64,000 bases of DNA from Zhengitettix transpicula (taxonomy: Eukaryota; Arthropoda; Insecta; Orthoptera; Tetrigidae), in contig CM073594.1 in the NCBI GenBank assembly GCA_037074705.1, positions 60,136,509 to 60,200,508 of the forward strand, given 5' to 3'. A program made the translations under genes and the position numbers. Under the pieces are notes generated by a model. That model was not told the origin of the DNA. It worked only from the letters and a program-made list of their open reading frames with translations, and did not search any database. Positions 46,080 through 57,590 of this stretch are shown here, one piece after another. Each line of letters starts with the position of its first letter. Within the stretch, counting starts at the first letter, position 1.

Positions 46080-46680
46080 TTCCCCCACCCTTAAAGCCAG
46101 AATTTAGTTTGTCGTTTGTTCACCGTACTTAAAACTTGTTTGCAGAGACAATTTCCTCGTTGGAGCGCACAATACAGGAGGAGCAACTGCAGCAGCGTTC
46201 TCTTCTCGTACACGAAATTTTCGTCGACGGTCGTCGACGACAAAGTTTTAAATCTTGCAAAATTTGTTTTCTTTTACTTTGATTCATTCTCCCGTTCGCT
46301 GTTTGCGCATTACTTGAAATTCAACGTTGTTTTACGGGAATGGCTTTGCTCTCGGCTCGTTAACGAGTTGTATCTCATTTCCCCGAAAGCCCGGGGGAAT
46401 TGTTTGCACAGTCGGGCCCTGATGTGCACTGAATATTTAGAGGTGCAAGCAGAACCTTCTCCTGCTGAGATGGAACCATCTTTCCTTCCGCGCCTGAATT
46501 CTTAGTCCGCTGCTTACTTAAGCTGAAGATATTAATACATGGCATTCTTAAGCAATATCCGCCTCCAGAATTGCTCATTCCACGACGAACTCCTCGACAT
46601 TCTCGGAATATTCTTCCCAGAGTCAACCCCTTGACAATTTTTTGTCCTCCATCTCTCTCCCTAGCTCTTAGCACGAAAAA
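46080..46680. promoter_or_regulatory. GC-richer unique island 15
   Basis: It is complex and CpG-bearing, with a 129-codon plus frame (46116-46505) and a 99-codon minus frame (46375-46674) overlapping. Neither has a recognisable domain and they cannot both be constrained, so I treat the block as non-coding. It contains GTCGACGGTCGTCGAC and CCCGAAAGCCCGGG. Confidence 0.28.
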
Positions 46681-46867
46681 ACAATGGTCCCTATAATTAA
46701 AACAAATAATAATTTCATCCAGAATATTAACATATTTTGAATTTATAATTTCACGACCCTAAAGCTACGATGCCAAATAAAGAAGAATAAGTTTTAATTT
46801 AACAGTAACTTTTTTTAGGTTCATATTGTTTTCAAATATCTAATTTCATGACTGATATACGATTTAT

Positions 46868-46905
46868 CGATGTTTCGGTATTCTACCCACTGTGTTTTGT
46901 ATCAG
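46868..46905 (-). ncRNA. hammerhead-like motif with 4-bp stem II
   Basis: Minus strand: CTGAT (46901-46905), later GGGTAGAATACC, where GGTA pairs with TACC (46877-46880 with 46884-46887), then CGAAACATCG. The spacing between CTGAT and stem II is too long for a standard fold. Confidence 0.38.
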
Positions 46906-47147
46906 TCTTCATTATAGTAAGAAATCTATAAATTATTTCCAAAAATTTTTAATTTTTATAATCTGAAATATCGCCATAATTATTTCTACACACAAAAACA
47001 GATTAAATAATTTCAAAACACATTAAATTCAATAAGAATCTCATATATAAAAATATTTGACAAATTTACTTCTCATTACAAAAATGACCTGTGTAATTAA
47101 TTTTAAAAAAAATTAACGAAGTCTTCGGGCATTTCAAAATATCTCAT

Positions 47148-47395
47148 TTAACACTTTCGACTACGCTTCAGTACGTTTTTCTACTTTCATCACGTTTCAA
47201 TAACGTTGTTATTTTACTACGGTAACAAATTTGTGTTGTCTACTTGCAATTTAAAGAATAGATGTTACCAACCAAATGCTTTGAAATTAAAATTACATAT
47301 TTATTTCGTCAATGATAAAAAAAATAAACGCTTGAAAATGGATGGAAAGGCAAAAATGTACAGAAACGTCGTCAAAAGTGTTGAATAAAAATATT
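47148..47395. mobile_element. family B outward hammerhead pair
   Basis: The left arm on the minus strand (47148-47215) and the right arm on the plus strand (47325-47390) are inverted copies. Both carry GATG(G)AAAG.. and end in the CGTC..AAAGTGTT type tail. In the left arm AGTA pairs with TACT as in the 44.8-kb copy. The spacer has ATGTTACCAACCAAATG, a word shared with the 59.9-kb copy. Confidence 0.6.
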
Positions 47396-48829
47396 TTAAA
47401 ATGTCTTAAAAACTCGTATTAATAAAATAGGAAAAATAAAAATAATTTTATGACATAAAGAACTTTTAATATGACGAATAGGACATTTATGGTTATATAT
47501 AAGATTCTTAATGGATTGAAATTGATTTCTTTTTTAAAAAAATATCAGTTGTTTCTAACAATATTTCCGAAAGCTCCTTATTTATGAAAAATTATATGAA
47601 AATATATATATGAATAAATATTTGAGTAAATTATGAATTAATTTTCATATGATACAAGAACATTGGGAATAGAAAACATAAACATCTATTTTTTGTTGTT
47701 TGCATAAAACACTTAAATTTTAAATATTTTTCTTTCAAAATAAATGAAAAAAAATCGTATTTTTTTAAAACATTATAATAAAACAGACACAATATTTCAT
47801 CCTTAATTAATTAAATGAGTTGAGTAATAAGTTTAATATTTAATAAATTAAAATTATAATGAAAATTTTAAGGTCACCTATTTTGCTTATAAATAATATA
47901 TTTCCAGCTGAAAAGGTAAAAATGTCGCAATGAAACGTTGTATTGTTTAATTAAACTTCACTTTTTTTCATTGAAAATTTGATTCATTTAATATTAATTT
48001 TTATTTTTATTAATCAACGCATTTAATATATTTTCTGGATTAATTGGTCATAAATCATTTAATGAAATTATAAAAATTCAGACGTTATTTGAATTTTTAT
48101 ATTAAATCTAAATTATCCGAGTATTTCTGTAATTTCAGTCATTATTTTTCCTTTTTGGGAAATATTCTATGTACTGCAGAAAACCAGTCCTCTTCCAAAT
48201 TGAAAATTTTGAAACAGTTAACATAAAATATTGTAGCAAGAAGCAACAAGAAGGTTTAAATGATCTAAATATATTCGTGAAGTTAACGGAATGTTTTCTT
48301 TTAGTATCTTTTCTCCAAGTCAAGTGAAATTTTCAAAAGTGGTGACTAATTTTCAGGACTAATGTCTGTCTTTTTTAATTTCAAAATTGTATTATTTTTT
48401 GTTTTTACAAATTTTAATGTATATTTTCTCAAACTGCCTCCGGGATCCATCCCAATTCCCAGAAAATGAAATACATACAAATTCACAAAACCCCTTCAGC
48501 GCGGTAGAAGCAAGCCCGCGTCACAAACGCCCTGACGTCATTCAGATACTTCAGTTCGTTCCTGTTAAATAAAGCTGAAAATCCTTCCCACAAACTTGAA
48601 AAAAACAGCCCCTATAACTTTATCCTCCAACCCTATAATTTTTGATCTAAACCCAATTTTTTTCCCAGACAGATAGGAACGCCTCCATCGTCGTATCTCT
48701 GGAATAAAATGAATTTAGTATGTTCTAAGAACTTATCGGAAATTTTATCGCAAGACAATGTAAAACCGCGAAAAACGGTACTCTTGATATTTGGAGATAA
48801 TACTTTTAAGATGAGTGACATTAACTTGT
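47396..48829. other. mostly AT-rich; one hammerhead-like relic
   Basis: At 47907-47943 the plus strand reads CTGAAAAGG.. AATGAAACGTTGTATTG, the 3' half of the hammerhead-like module with a weakened 5' half. A short denser patch lies at 48430-48560. No gene is supported. Confidence 0.4.
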
Positions 48830-49090
48830 CGTGCAGTTAGATCCACGACTGTTTAATTCAGAATCTGCAATAACCCCCTCAGGTGCCTGTGTCAATTCAC
48901 GGTCAGTTTGCGTCTCCTTGGAAACCGTTGCCACATTGCCTGGAGTATTCAATAAGGCCTCTGGCCACTTGTCCTTAGGCCCAGTGAGGACGATTTCGAC
49001 CGTGTTTCCTGAGGCTGTGATACAGCCAGCGCTCAGGTGCATGGAACACTTAAATTAAAAAAACACGTGCCGTAGGCGTGTGTTACATGC
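48830..49090. promoter_or_regulatory. GC-richer unique island 16
   Basis: Two nearly complementary frames (48821-49042 minus and 48831-49058 plus, about 73-75 codons) are both open, a sign of low stop density. The balanced composition might hide a small exon, but no domain or splice pair is evident. Confidence 0.27.
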
Positions 49091-49799
49091 ACACTGCTTT
49101 AATGGAATACACAGCACGTCACGAAGAAAAAAATAAAGACTTGAGCTGACATGACGAATTAATTGGAAAAGGAACTTACTTCTGGAAATGTTAATTTTTA
49201 AATAGATACACGTTTATTTAGAATACAAAACTTACGAAATCTAAGGCAACATGGTGAAAACTTGTGAAAATAAATATATATTTATTCTTCTATTATATAA
49301 TATATTGAACTTAAATAAAACATGTCTGATTTAAATAATTAATGCGACCTTAAATTTCAATATTTCAGACCAAATTTAAATTCAGAAACAAAGACATAAT
49401 AATCAAAATTTACATATAGCTGAACGTTTCAGATTACGGTTCAAATTCTAAATTGTTAATTGGCATCACAAACCAGCATTTTAGGGGCCCAAGTCTTAAT
49501 TTTTTCTGATCATCCGATTAATCAAAATTGAGTAATAGTATAAATTATTTACTATCTGATGATATTTATAATTTTAAAAATTTTAGTTATGTTAAAAATA
49601 TTTTATTGGTCAACAAAAATGTTTTATATATAAATATATGAAAATCAGTCTATCTAGAATTAATTTTAGTTCCAACCACAACAAAGTTATTAATACAGTT
49701 AATTATTTCATTGTTTTACTATATTGATAACACATCTATTTAAAAATATTGTGTATTTCTACTTTTTATAAATATAAATTTTCATTTTGTGCGATTATT
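49091..49799. other. AT-rich stretch, nothing recognised
   Basis: Low-complexity DNA before a PLE fragment. Confidence 0.45.
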
Positions 49800-50300
49800 T
49801 AAGCACAAAAAGATCCTACCAATCTTTTCGCCATGACAAAGGATTTTTCATAAAATTAATTGTTAAAATTGTAGTTTATGTTACATCGGCCTGACAAAAC
49901 GGACAATAAAAGAACACAAAACGTACGGCCAGGAAAGACAATCGTATTATTAAACACGGCTATAATTTTAAACACACTGTTTTATTCTGAAAATACCGCA
50001 ATATAGAACAATGTTTTTTTTTATCAACAAACTTCCCAACACTGTCAATATAAAAATTGACACCACAAAATGTGAGATACATTTTTTGTAACTTCTTTGC
50101 AAAAGAATTGTTTAAAAAATATTGATCATCAAAATCTCAATCCAATACTGTCAATATTACACTTGACACCGAAAATTCCAACAAATTGTACGATAAGTGC
50201 TTTGGTCCATATAGTTTTATTCTCTTCGTTTCACCTGTCATTCTGTATTAAAAATCTATTAGAAAAAGATGCGAAGTAACGTCAAAACTTCCAGCTGTTT
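49800..50300 (+). pseudogene. PLE GIY-YIG endonuclease fragment
   Basis: From about 49861 one frame reads KINC, a stop, then NCSLCYIGLTKRTIKEH, matching the Cys-x2-Cys..YIG..TKR..IKEH signature of the PLE endonuclease. About 300 bases of decayed C-terminal region follow. No upstream reverse transcriptase is readable. It lies 240 bases from the outward pair at 50536-50826, which may be this element's terminal region. Confidence 0.66.
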
Positions 50301-50535
50301 GTAAAATAAATATTTGTATATCTTTGTTTCTCAAGTTGGTCAGAAGGTTAAGGCCTCGGTTCAATTATTTATTATTATTTATTTATTTTTGTTAAAAAAT
50401 TGCAATAATAAATTCATTTAAAAGTAAAATATTCATTAAACGAAAGCAATTAAATTAATATTTTATATTATATATTTAAGAGAAAATTATAAATAAAACA
50501 GAGCCGTTTAAAGTAATAAAAGTTTATAATTTTAA

Positions 50536-50826
50536 TACAATGTTTCGTCGGTATTTGCAGGTATATGAAGTGTTACACTACAAAACAAACATAATAAATT
50601 AACACAAAATTTGTTCCAATGTACACCGCACTCAACAGTGTAACTGTGCATATCGGCCACAAAACATCTACGTCAACCAAACTTTTTACTATTTTTATGT
50701 TATCGATATAAACTATCATTAATATTTTATGTTATTTATAGTAGTACGTTTGTTTTGTAGTGTGAAAACTTCATATGCCGGATAATATTGAAAAAAACAA
50801 CGAAACTTTGTATTTTTCCAATTATA
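50536..50826. mobile_element. outward hammerhead pair with 27-bp inner arms
   Basis: The left arm (50536-50590) and right arm (50748-50812) are inverted copies, best in CACTACAAAACAAAC. Minus-strand left core: CCTGCAAATACCGACGAAAC. Plus-strand right core: GCCGGATAATATTG.. AACAACGAAAC. Both GAAAC words are intact and face outward, but both CTGATGA words are degraded. The 157-base centre is AT-rich. Confidence 0.6.
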
Positions 50827-51109
50827 AATATTGTTCTGACTTTAAATGACTGTGTCTTAATTATAATTTATAAATTTATAAAAATATAATTCAATTATTG
50901 GTCACATACATTTGTGGACTAGGTTAACATAACATAGGATACGTTTTATTACAAATTAATTCTTCAAACTATTTGCTCAATGGAAGACTAATGGAATTAA
51001 TAAAATACAAATAATTGGAACGTATCGGCTAAATTGTCATTCTTAGTGACGTACTAATAATAAGCTGAAGAGTAACCTTTTTAAATTATTTTTTTAAATT
51101 GAACCCCCA

Positions 51110-51870
51110 TTCTGCTCATGGCGAAGCTTCCTCCACAATTTACGTACAAGGTTACTGCACAAATGGCACATGACCTAATTGTGTGTATGTGTGTAGGTTC
51201 ACGAGCACTTTATGTCGGAAACGGTCTTCATTACGTTTGTTCCCGACCTCCTCTGCCTAGCGTATCGCACTCGGGGGTAGGGGGTGTTCTTTGTTCCTCT
51301 CTTTCTCCTTTTGCTGCAGCATGGAAAACCCACATGACGAGAAGCCCCGACACGTTCTCTTCCTATCTCTCTCACAAAGCGCGCCCTCAGAGCCGAATTT
51401 ATGCTGGTTGCAGTAGAAATTTAATGCTGCGGAATTTAAATTCTGTAATTCATCATTTCACCACTAGCGCTCTCACCGCCACCACATTGGAGCTGAGGCC
51501 ACCCTCGAAGTAACACACGACGTTCCTTGGAAGCGCGGCAGAGGTGGCGCTGGTAAGGACGCATGTGTTGGAGGGATTAAAGCAACTGGAAGTAAGTCTG
51601 ACGGTGATGAGATTTCGTTTCTCCCCCTCCCTCATTCCTTTCCACACACCCCCTGCACGTAGAATGTAATTCGTTTACCTGCTGCATAGTCTTCTGCGCA
51701 ATTTAAGGATTTCCAACATGTTTTGCACGCGAGACTGCGTCCGTAAAGAGGAGAGTCTAGGAGGGTGAGCCTCAAGTGAGTCACTTGAAAAAGACATACC
51801 AGATACCGCAAAGAACATCCCTTAAAGTCGCGCCAATTGTCCGCCGTCAATTGACCTTCACTTAAAAGCT
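51110..51870. promoter_or_regulatory. GC-richer unique island 17
   Basis: A long complex block; a 131-codon plus frame (51118-51513) and two minus frames overlap it without domain resemblance. It is CpG- and C-rich on the plus strand, with CACTAGCGCTC and AATTTAATGCTGCGG. Probably non-coding. Confidence 0.3.
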
Positions 51871-52046
51871 TCATCTACTAAATATAATTCTCGGGTTTCA
51901 ACTACCGGACTCAGAAAAACCACGTTTCAACGGAGTCAAGATCCTCCATCGTCATCAGATAGACTGATGACGTAACTTACCGTCGTCTAAACATTTTTTT
52001 ATCTTTGTCCTGGGGGCTGAAACCCGATAATTATTTGTAGCACAAA
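51871..52046. mobile_element. compact element: outer inverted arms and back-to-back hammerhead cores
   Basis: Outer arms 51875-51900 and 52018-52040 are inverted copies (TATAATTCTCGGGTTTCA against TGAAACCCGATAATTATT). The centre is an exact palindrome CGTCATCAG-ATAGA-CTGATGACG (51950-51972), placing a CTGATGA core on each strand. On the minus strand an 8-bp stem II (51928-51935 with 51944-51951, two wobbles) leads to GAAACGTG (51921-51928). On the plus strand the 3' core is TCTAAAC, so that side is degraded. Total length is about 175 bp. Confidence 0.6.
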
Positions 52047-52393
52047 TTCATAAGAATTTTGGCAATGTACACAACTGATATATTCCTAGATTGAGGACGA
52101 AACGTAACATTCATTTTTTTTTGCTCTATGACAAAATAGAATTCTTAAATATTTGGCCCTCTAAATTTCAGAATATTAACATTAACATGTCAAATTAAAA
52201 CAAAAAAGGTAAAATTAACAGTTTCAGATTAATTTAAAATGTTTTAAAAAAATTTTTCCAGGTTCCAGCCAATCGAAAAGCAACGCGACTTTTCCATGAG
52301 TGTTCACGTCATCACCTCAGCCAGAAGAGAAAATATCTCCTACTTTATAAGCGGAGGAAACCCCCTTTTTGTTCTACAATTTCAATACGATTT

Positions 52394-53140
52394 TCAATTT
52401 TCAAAATCTTGTAAATTTAGATAATTTATTAAAAATATATTATCAGGTTTCTTCTTCTTCTTCCATGGCGCTACCTTGGCCTTTCCAACGAGCTTCTTCC
52501 ATCCTTCACGATCATGTGCTGTCCTCTTCCAATTTCTACATCCCAGTTTCCGTAGATCTTCCTCCACTCCGTCCAACCATCTTCTTCGAGGTCTACCTCG
52601 TTCTCTTTGTCCTCCTGGGGTTCCAAGTAGAATCTTCTTTGTCACCCCAAACTCATTCATTCGTGCTACATGACCTACCCATCTTATCCTTCCTGATCGT
52701 ATGATTTTTGTTACTGGAGCATCAGCGTATATAGTATACAATTCTGTATTGTACCTTTCCCTCCATTGTCCCTTATCGCACACAGGGCCGATTATCCTTC
52801 TAAGAACTCTTCTCTCGAATCCATCAATCAGCCTTGCGTCAGTTTTCGTCAGGGGCCATGTTTCTGAGGTATATATAAGAACCGGTCTTACAAGAGTTTT
52901 ATAAATAGTAAGTTTTGTTAGGCGGCTGAGGAGTCTTGACCTGAATAAATTACTCAAGCCAAAATATGCCTTATTTGCTGAAACTAATCTGGCCTTAATT
53001 TCCGATGAGGTATCATGAGAGCAGGTTGTTATGGATCCAAGGTTCCTGAAACTCTCGACTCTCTCGAATGTATGTCCATCCACTATAAAGGTCTTTGACA
53101 TATTGGGCTGATCTGCTTTCCCGCATGGTAAATATTTTCA
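52394..53140 (-). pseudogene. 3' end of an RTE-like LINE reverse transcriptase, 5'-truncated
   Basis: A 235-codon minus-strand frame matches the C-terminal third of endonuclease-reverse transcriptase polyproteins of RTE-like non-LTR elements. Landmarks: residues 18-23 FRNLGS, 34-40 EIKARLV, 67-82 IYKTLVRPVLIYTSET, 110-122 KGQWRERYNTELY, 137-148 GRIRWVGHVARM, 167-175 ERGRPRRRW. Translation stays in frame about 12 residues upstream (to KYLPCGKADQPN) before a stop. The catalytic palm motifs are missing, as in a typical 5'-truncated insertion. The frame runs straight into a (GAA)n tail (about 52447-52461), read as KKKKK; the last 17 or so residues are flanking DNA. Confidence 0.88.
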
Positions 53141-53179
53141 TTTCTAATTTATTGCTGGTTATTTACGTCTAATTAGTTT

Positions 53180-53212
53180 GCAATACTGTGGATGAAACGT
53201 CGTAATAATACG
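53180..53212 (+). ncRNA. hammerhead-like relic, family E type
   Basis: ACTGTGGATGAAACGTCGTAAT on the plus strand matches the family E module seen on the minus strand at 53690-53726. The stem II region is reduced. It lies just beyond the truncated LINE. Confidence 0.4.
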
Positions 53213-53264
53213 AAAAATAGCCAAAACAGGTAAGAATAGTGATTATTTAAATATTACACAACGT

Positions 53265-54033
53265 TTTTGTAAACCTTGTCCTTTTCTTTAGGTGCTAAGA
53301 AAACTAAAAAAAACACAATAGCACAGTGCGACACAACTCCACAATACGGTTGTAAAAACTATTTACTACAAAATTTGGCCAGTATTTTTTATTAGTTTAT
53401 AATCGTCCGAAGGACTTAAATATATATTCAGTCTTATTTCATTATTATAAATGTTAGATTTACGTTTTTAACAAAATTAATTCCTCTATAATACCTCAAA
53501 TTCAGCAGTATTTTAACAAATTATTATGATTACGAGCCGATTGTTTTCTACAAGTTTCTAAATATATTCAGGTTAAAGTTTTATATTAAATGTAATTTAA
53601 AAATTAGAATTTAATAAATGAATAGAATAACAGACACTTTCACAGAGAATAAGTGTGTCTATAAATCAAAACAAAAGAAATCATTACAATGCGACGTTTC
53701 ATCCACAATTTTTTGCACTTCCTCAGAATGTACAGTTTTGAATATATACATAAATATCTATATACGTTAAATTGATAAGATCAAATATAAAATTTAGTGT
53801 AATGAACGTTTAACAAAATAAAACAAAAATATTACACGACAAACCGGGAACAAATGTTAACGTAGAAGAAAGTTTTGGTTAAAACTGTCTTATTCTAACG
53901 ATTTTTGGGGTTCTTTAATACAACCCTAAGAAAACTAAAAAAAATAGCACAGTGCGCCATAACTCTACAGTTGACAAGACTTTTCTGAAAAATTTGGCCG
54001 GTATTTTTATTAGTTTATAATCGTCAGATGGAC

Positions 54034-54070
<37 letters not shown>

Positions 54071-54240
54071 GTCTTATTTAATAATTCTGAATGTTAGCTT
54101 TATTTTTTCTAAAAAATTAATTCCTCTATGATACCTCAAATTCAGCAGTATCTTAACAAATTAATATGATTACGAGGTGCTTGTTTTCGAAACGTTTCCA
54201 AATATATTCAGGGTAAAGTTTTATATTAAATTGTTTAACA
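53265..54240 (-). mobile_element. PLE 3'-end copies in direct repeat
   Basis: On the minus strand, 53265-53350 matches the PLE 3' end at 16160-16260 and 22220-22320 (AGTTGTGTCGC.., TTAGCACCT.AAGAAA, GACAAGG, AACGTTGTGT). Sequence 53290-53600 is repeated directly at 53925-54240, sharing CTAAGAAAACTAAAAAAAA, AGCACAGTGCG, ATTTGGCC and CCTCAAATTCAGCAGTAT. The offset is about 635 bases. The intervening 53600-53925 carries a family E hammerhead-like core on the minus strand (CTGAGGA 53720-53726, GAAACGTCG 53692-53700). An (AT)n run lies at 54035-54067. Confidence 0.6.
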
Positions 54241-54830
54241 CAATTTTTTCTGATAAATTATGTTTTTTGTTGGTTTGTTAAAATTTTATATATTAAAATT
54301 CTCCAGGAAATATATTTTTTCTGTTCGCTTTCTGTCTGAACTTTTCTGTTTCTGAGATGTTTACGTCCACTGGAAAATGAAACCAGTCAGTTTTATTCAA
54401 ACACTCCTAAAGTGACAATGAATCACAACAGCATTTTTTTTGGAAGCTTCCTTCGATTTTGATGTAGAATTTGTGTGTAGCTGAAATGAAATGTGTACTG
54501 ACGTCATCTTTTGGGGAAGACTCGTGCGTGTTTCTGGCCTGGTAAAAGCTGTTGCCTGTCTGGGAGAAGGTCGTTTTGCAGTTTCCAGACCTCCGTTCCC
54601 ACGGTTCGACCACAACGCATTGCAGCAGATGTAGGTATCTCATTTCTCCACTCAGTTCGAACCACGTCGAGTTTCCCATGCGACTGCAGTGTTCCCAAAT
54701 CTGTGTATTTTAGCCCTAAAAAAAAAACCATGTTTGTTACGAAAACAAAGTTCGTGACGTTAACGGTTACATAATTAAACACGAAAATAATTTCAATCTG
54801 AAAGAATATTCGTCCCGGGGGCACGCGAAA
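54241..54830. other. mixed segment with denser block 54400-54830
   Basis: Overlapping frames of 72-106 codons on both strands coincide in the denser block, so none is a good gene candidate. No domain or repeat was recognised. Confidence 0.3.
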
Positions 54831-55179
54831 AACTAATTAAGTGTAATATTGAATAACAGTAAACAACTGACACGGTTGAGAAAAAGGGCAGCTTGAATTT
54901 AAGAAGTGAAACACCGTAACAGGGGTTTAAATCATAAAACCACAAAACACGTTTATTTTAATAAAGGTTAACATGAAAAACTTACTTATAAAATTATATC
55001 ATCTTGAATCATAATAAAATGTGATGACCATAAATAAAATTTTTGAATTTAATTAAATATTAAATAAAAAAGTATTAATTTTTTAATTAACGTAATTATT
55101 TTATCAATTTTTAGAATGTAATTTACCATTTCTTAAATTATGAATAATTTTTAGATGTTCTAGACTGAAATTTTTAAAG
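54831..55179. other. AT-rich spacer, nothing recognised
   Basis: Low-complexity DNA. Confidence 0.45.
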
Positions 55180-55210
55180 CTGAAGAAGTCCTAATCCGAG
55201 GACTAAATGT
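55180..55210 (+). ncRNA. hammerhead-like motif with perfect 6-bp stem II
   Basis: CTGAAGA (55180-55186) is followed by AGTCCT (55187-55192) pairing exactly with AGGACT (55199-55204) around a 6-nt loop, then AAATGTC where GAAACGTC would be expected. The stem is well kept, but the 3' core is mutated. No partner on the minus strand was found nearby. Confidence 0.45.
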
Positions 55211-55312
55211 CTTAATATTTTTTTAAAATTAATGTTGTCTTATTGATTGTCTAATTAATCTCATTAATTTTATTTCTGATTCAAAAGGCATCAATTTTTG
55301 TTATGAAAAACT

Positions 55313-55800
55313 TAATTCAGAGGGTATGAATATAAAGCACAACAAAGAAACGGAAATGTTGGTAGAAAGGTCGAAACAAAAAACAACCTTCGTAAGCAAT
55401 TCGAATAGAAAATTTTCAACAAAACGGCACATAAATAGCAAGAAACACAATTTAACAAAATTAAACTGATGACTGTGAATAACGGAAACTGCGGAGAAAA
55501 GTGTGGCATGAATTTCAGAAGCAGATCATGGTAATTGGGATTAGAAAATAAGTAAAAGTTGAATGCAGGTCAACGAGTATAAATTAATAGACTAGAAGAA
55601 TTCTACACAACAACTTACATAAGACAAAATTGGTAAAAAAAAACGACACGAAAAACCATCGTAAACAACTATTAAGAAAATCTGATAAAAAAATTATAAC
55701 AAAATGGCACAAACAGAATATTAAATAAGTATCATGGCTGTTAACCCAACCGAAGAATAAGACTACTAGGTTTTTTTTCACCTACCAAAACTAACCAACA
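55313..55800. repeat. diverged direct repeat, about 270-bp offset
   Basis: Segments 55313-55520 and 55584-55800 have similar minus-strand translations (CVSCYLC..LLKIFYSNCLRRLFFVS against YLIFCLC..IIFLSDFLNSCLRWFFVS, in short pieces). Matching words such as CAAAAT/CAAAACGGCACA against CAAAATGGCACA support this. It is an old tandem duplication of unknown origin. 55801-56315 shows a slightly denser block, then AT-rich DNA, unassigned. Confidence 0.45.
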
Positions 55801-56315
55801 ACACCGCGAGAATCCTGAAAAGAACGCAGCAGGTTCCACGAGGAACCTACAGAGTGCAGCACTGAGCAATGTTCTACTATGAGGGCTTCAACGTGAGAAT
55901 GCTTGAGCCCGAAAATTGTAGACGTACAAAGTTGTGATCACATGTGCTGTTTGAATACAGAAAATACGAGGAAGATCGAAAGACGACTACAGCCAACTTC
56001 ACTACTAAATATTTCTGCACTTATCGAAAAGCTTTCTTATCCAGTGCCAAAATTGATCACCGAGTAACTGAATGTTATCACAATATTGGTTCAAAAATAT
56101 AGACAACATTATGTACCGTATCATGTAAATAATGTAGAAGGTCGCCAATAACATTTCAAAATATATATTAAAAAAAAGTTGTGATTGCATGTTGAAACCA
56201 CTGTACCTAAACGTATTAAAAGTCTCACAATAAATAAGAAATATAATAATTCTTAGATCAATAAATCATCCGAAAAAAACACAGAGGAAATTAAGCAATA
56301 TAAAAATACCACACT

Positions 56316-56352
56316 ACGTCTCTGCAAACCTTGTTGTTTTCGTCAGGTGATT
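56316..56352 (-). ncRNA. PLE 3'-end hammerhead-like relic
   Basis: The minus strand reads CTGACGA (56340-56346) then AACAACAAGG..TGCAGAGACGTAGTG, matching the PLE 3' ends at 16220-16255 and 53265-53300. GAAAC has become GAGAC. Confidence 0.45.
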
Positions 56353-56589
56353 CAAAAAACCACAAAAGCCTTAAGAATTACACACCCGTACACAAAGAAA
56401 GTGATGAATTAAAAAATCTGACGAAAGCCACAAGGTTTACTGCAACGTTTTTGGTATTTATTTTATCACTTAATTTTGTCTCTTACTTGACTATTTATTC
56501 ATCTAATTAGTATACTTTTAACTCAGACACTTTATTTTTACCAAATATAATGATGGTTTTTAGAGAACAAAACAATAATCTTGCTATAA

Positions 56590-57590
56590 ATAATAGCCCA
56601 TACGTCAAAAATATTTTAAAATTAACTACAAAATTAATACATGTAATATATATTATGTAACGTGTGTATTTTGTTTAGTTTTGCTTTGTCTCGGAAGTGT
56701 TGTTTGCTGTGGTTTGGAGAATTCGAAATCGTGCACGTGCGTGGGGGTGGAGGAGATAAATATTTCCATCCAAGTAAATTTTCGTGTCTTGTCTCGATTG
56801 TTCGACTCAACATGACAGAACAGTTGGCCATTGTTGACTACGGAACTGCATCTGCGTGCTATAACTCTTGTAACAATGGAAGAATCATTCAACTGGCATT
56901 TCGACGAAGTTTTCTAATAATGAAAAAAGTAAAAGAATGGGAGGCTATAATGGAGGGAACGGAGATAAGCTTCTGAAACTAGACAGTTGTTCTGCGCTCA
57001 CCGCAGCTGGTGGATGTGATTATGAGAGGCTCCGTATTGCGTTACGTGTTTACGTTTCAAGTGTCACCGATCTACAAATCTCATGACTTCTGCTGTAAAC
57101 TTTTCCAAGTTGTTGCCTCTGATATAGTCTGAGGCAGAACCGTCGTGAGATAATGGGCACAATTTGTTAGTGAATAGTTCATGGAAGCCACACAATTTAG
57201 TACGACGGCTTTCCAGCATTCAATTTTAGAGTCCGACGCCTTAGTCAGTGGTCAACCCTGAGTCGACGCATTGCAACGGTCCAGTCTAAAGTCATCACTG
57301 CACTTAACCCGTTCTGCCGGCTGTGCGATACAGAGACGTCGGTACGAGAGCTACAGCAAGCAACACAACACAGAATAGCAGTGCGCATTTGGTACGGGCA
57401 GCAGATCTCTTCTATGTAAAAATCACAGGTGCCTGAGATAAGAGTAACTGTAATAAACTTATATAAAATTTCTTTAATGGTCAGTAATTTTTTATTTAAC
57501 GTAAAAAACCAGCCCACAAAAATAATTCTTTACAATTATCTGGACTGTTGCGTCACCTCAACTTGGACTTCATCATCAGATTTATATTAT
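56590..57590 (-). mobile_element. PLE-associated 5' region (repeat family F, copy 2)
   Basis: An inverted copy of 19850-20830 at roughly 85-90 per cent identity by eye, sharing every landmark listed there. On the minus strand the copy begins at 57590 just beyond TCTGATGATGAAGTCC (core CTGATGA 57573-57579), a hammerhead-like start that copy 1 has lost. No reverse transcriptase follows at its other end, so this copy is 3'-truncated or shows that family F is an independent repeat. Confidence 0.65.

Noticed and set aside
46116..46505. 129-codon open frame
   Set aside because: An overlapping 99-codon frame runs on the other strand; both reflect low stop density in GC-richer DNA. No family resemblance.
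51118..51513. 131-codon open frame
   Set aside because: Same pattern as other islands: overlapping frames, no domain and C-rich composition.
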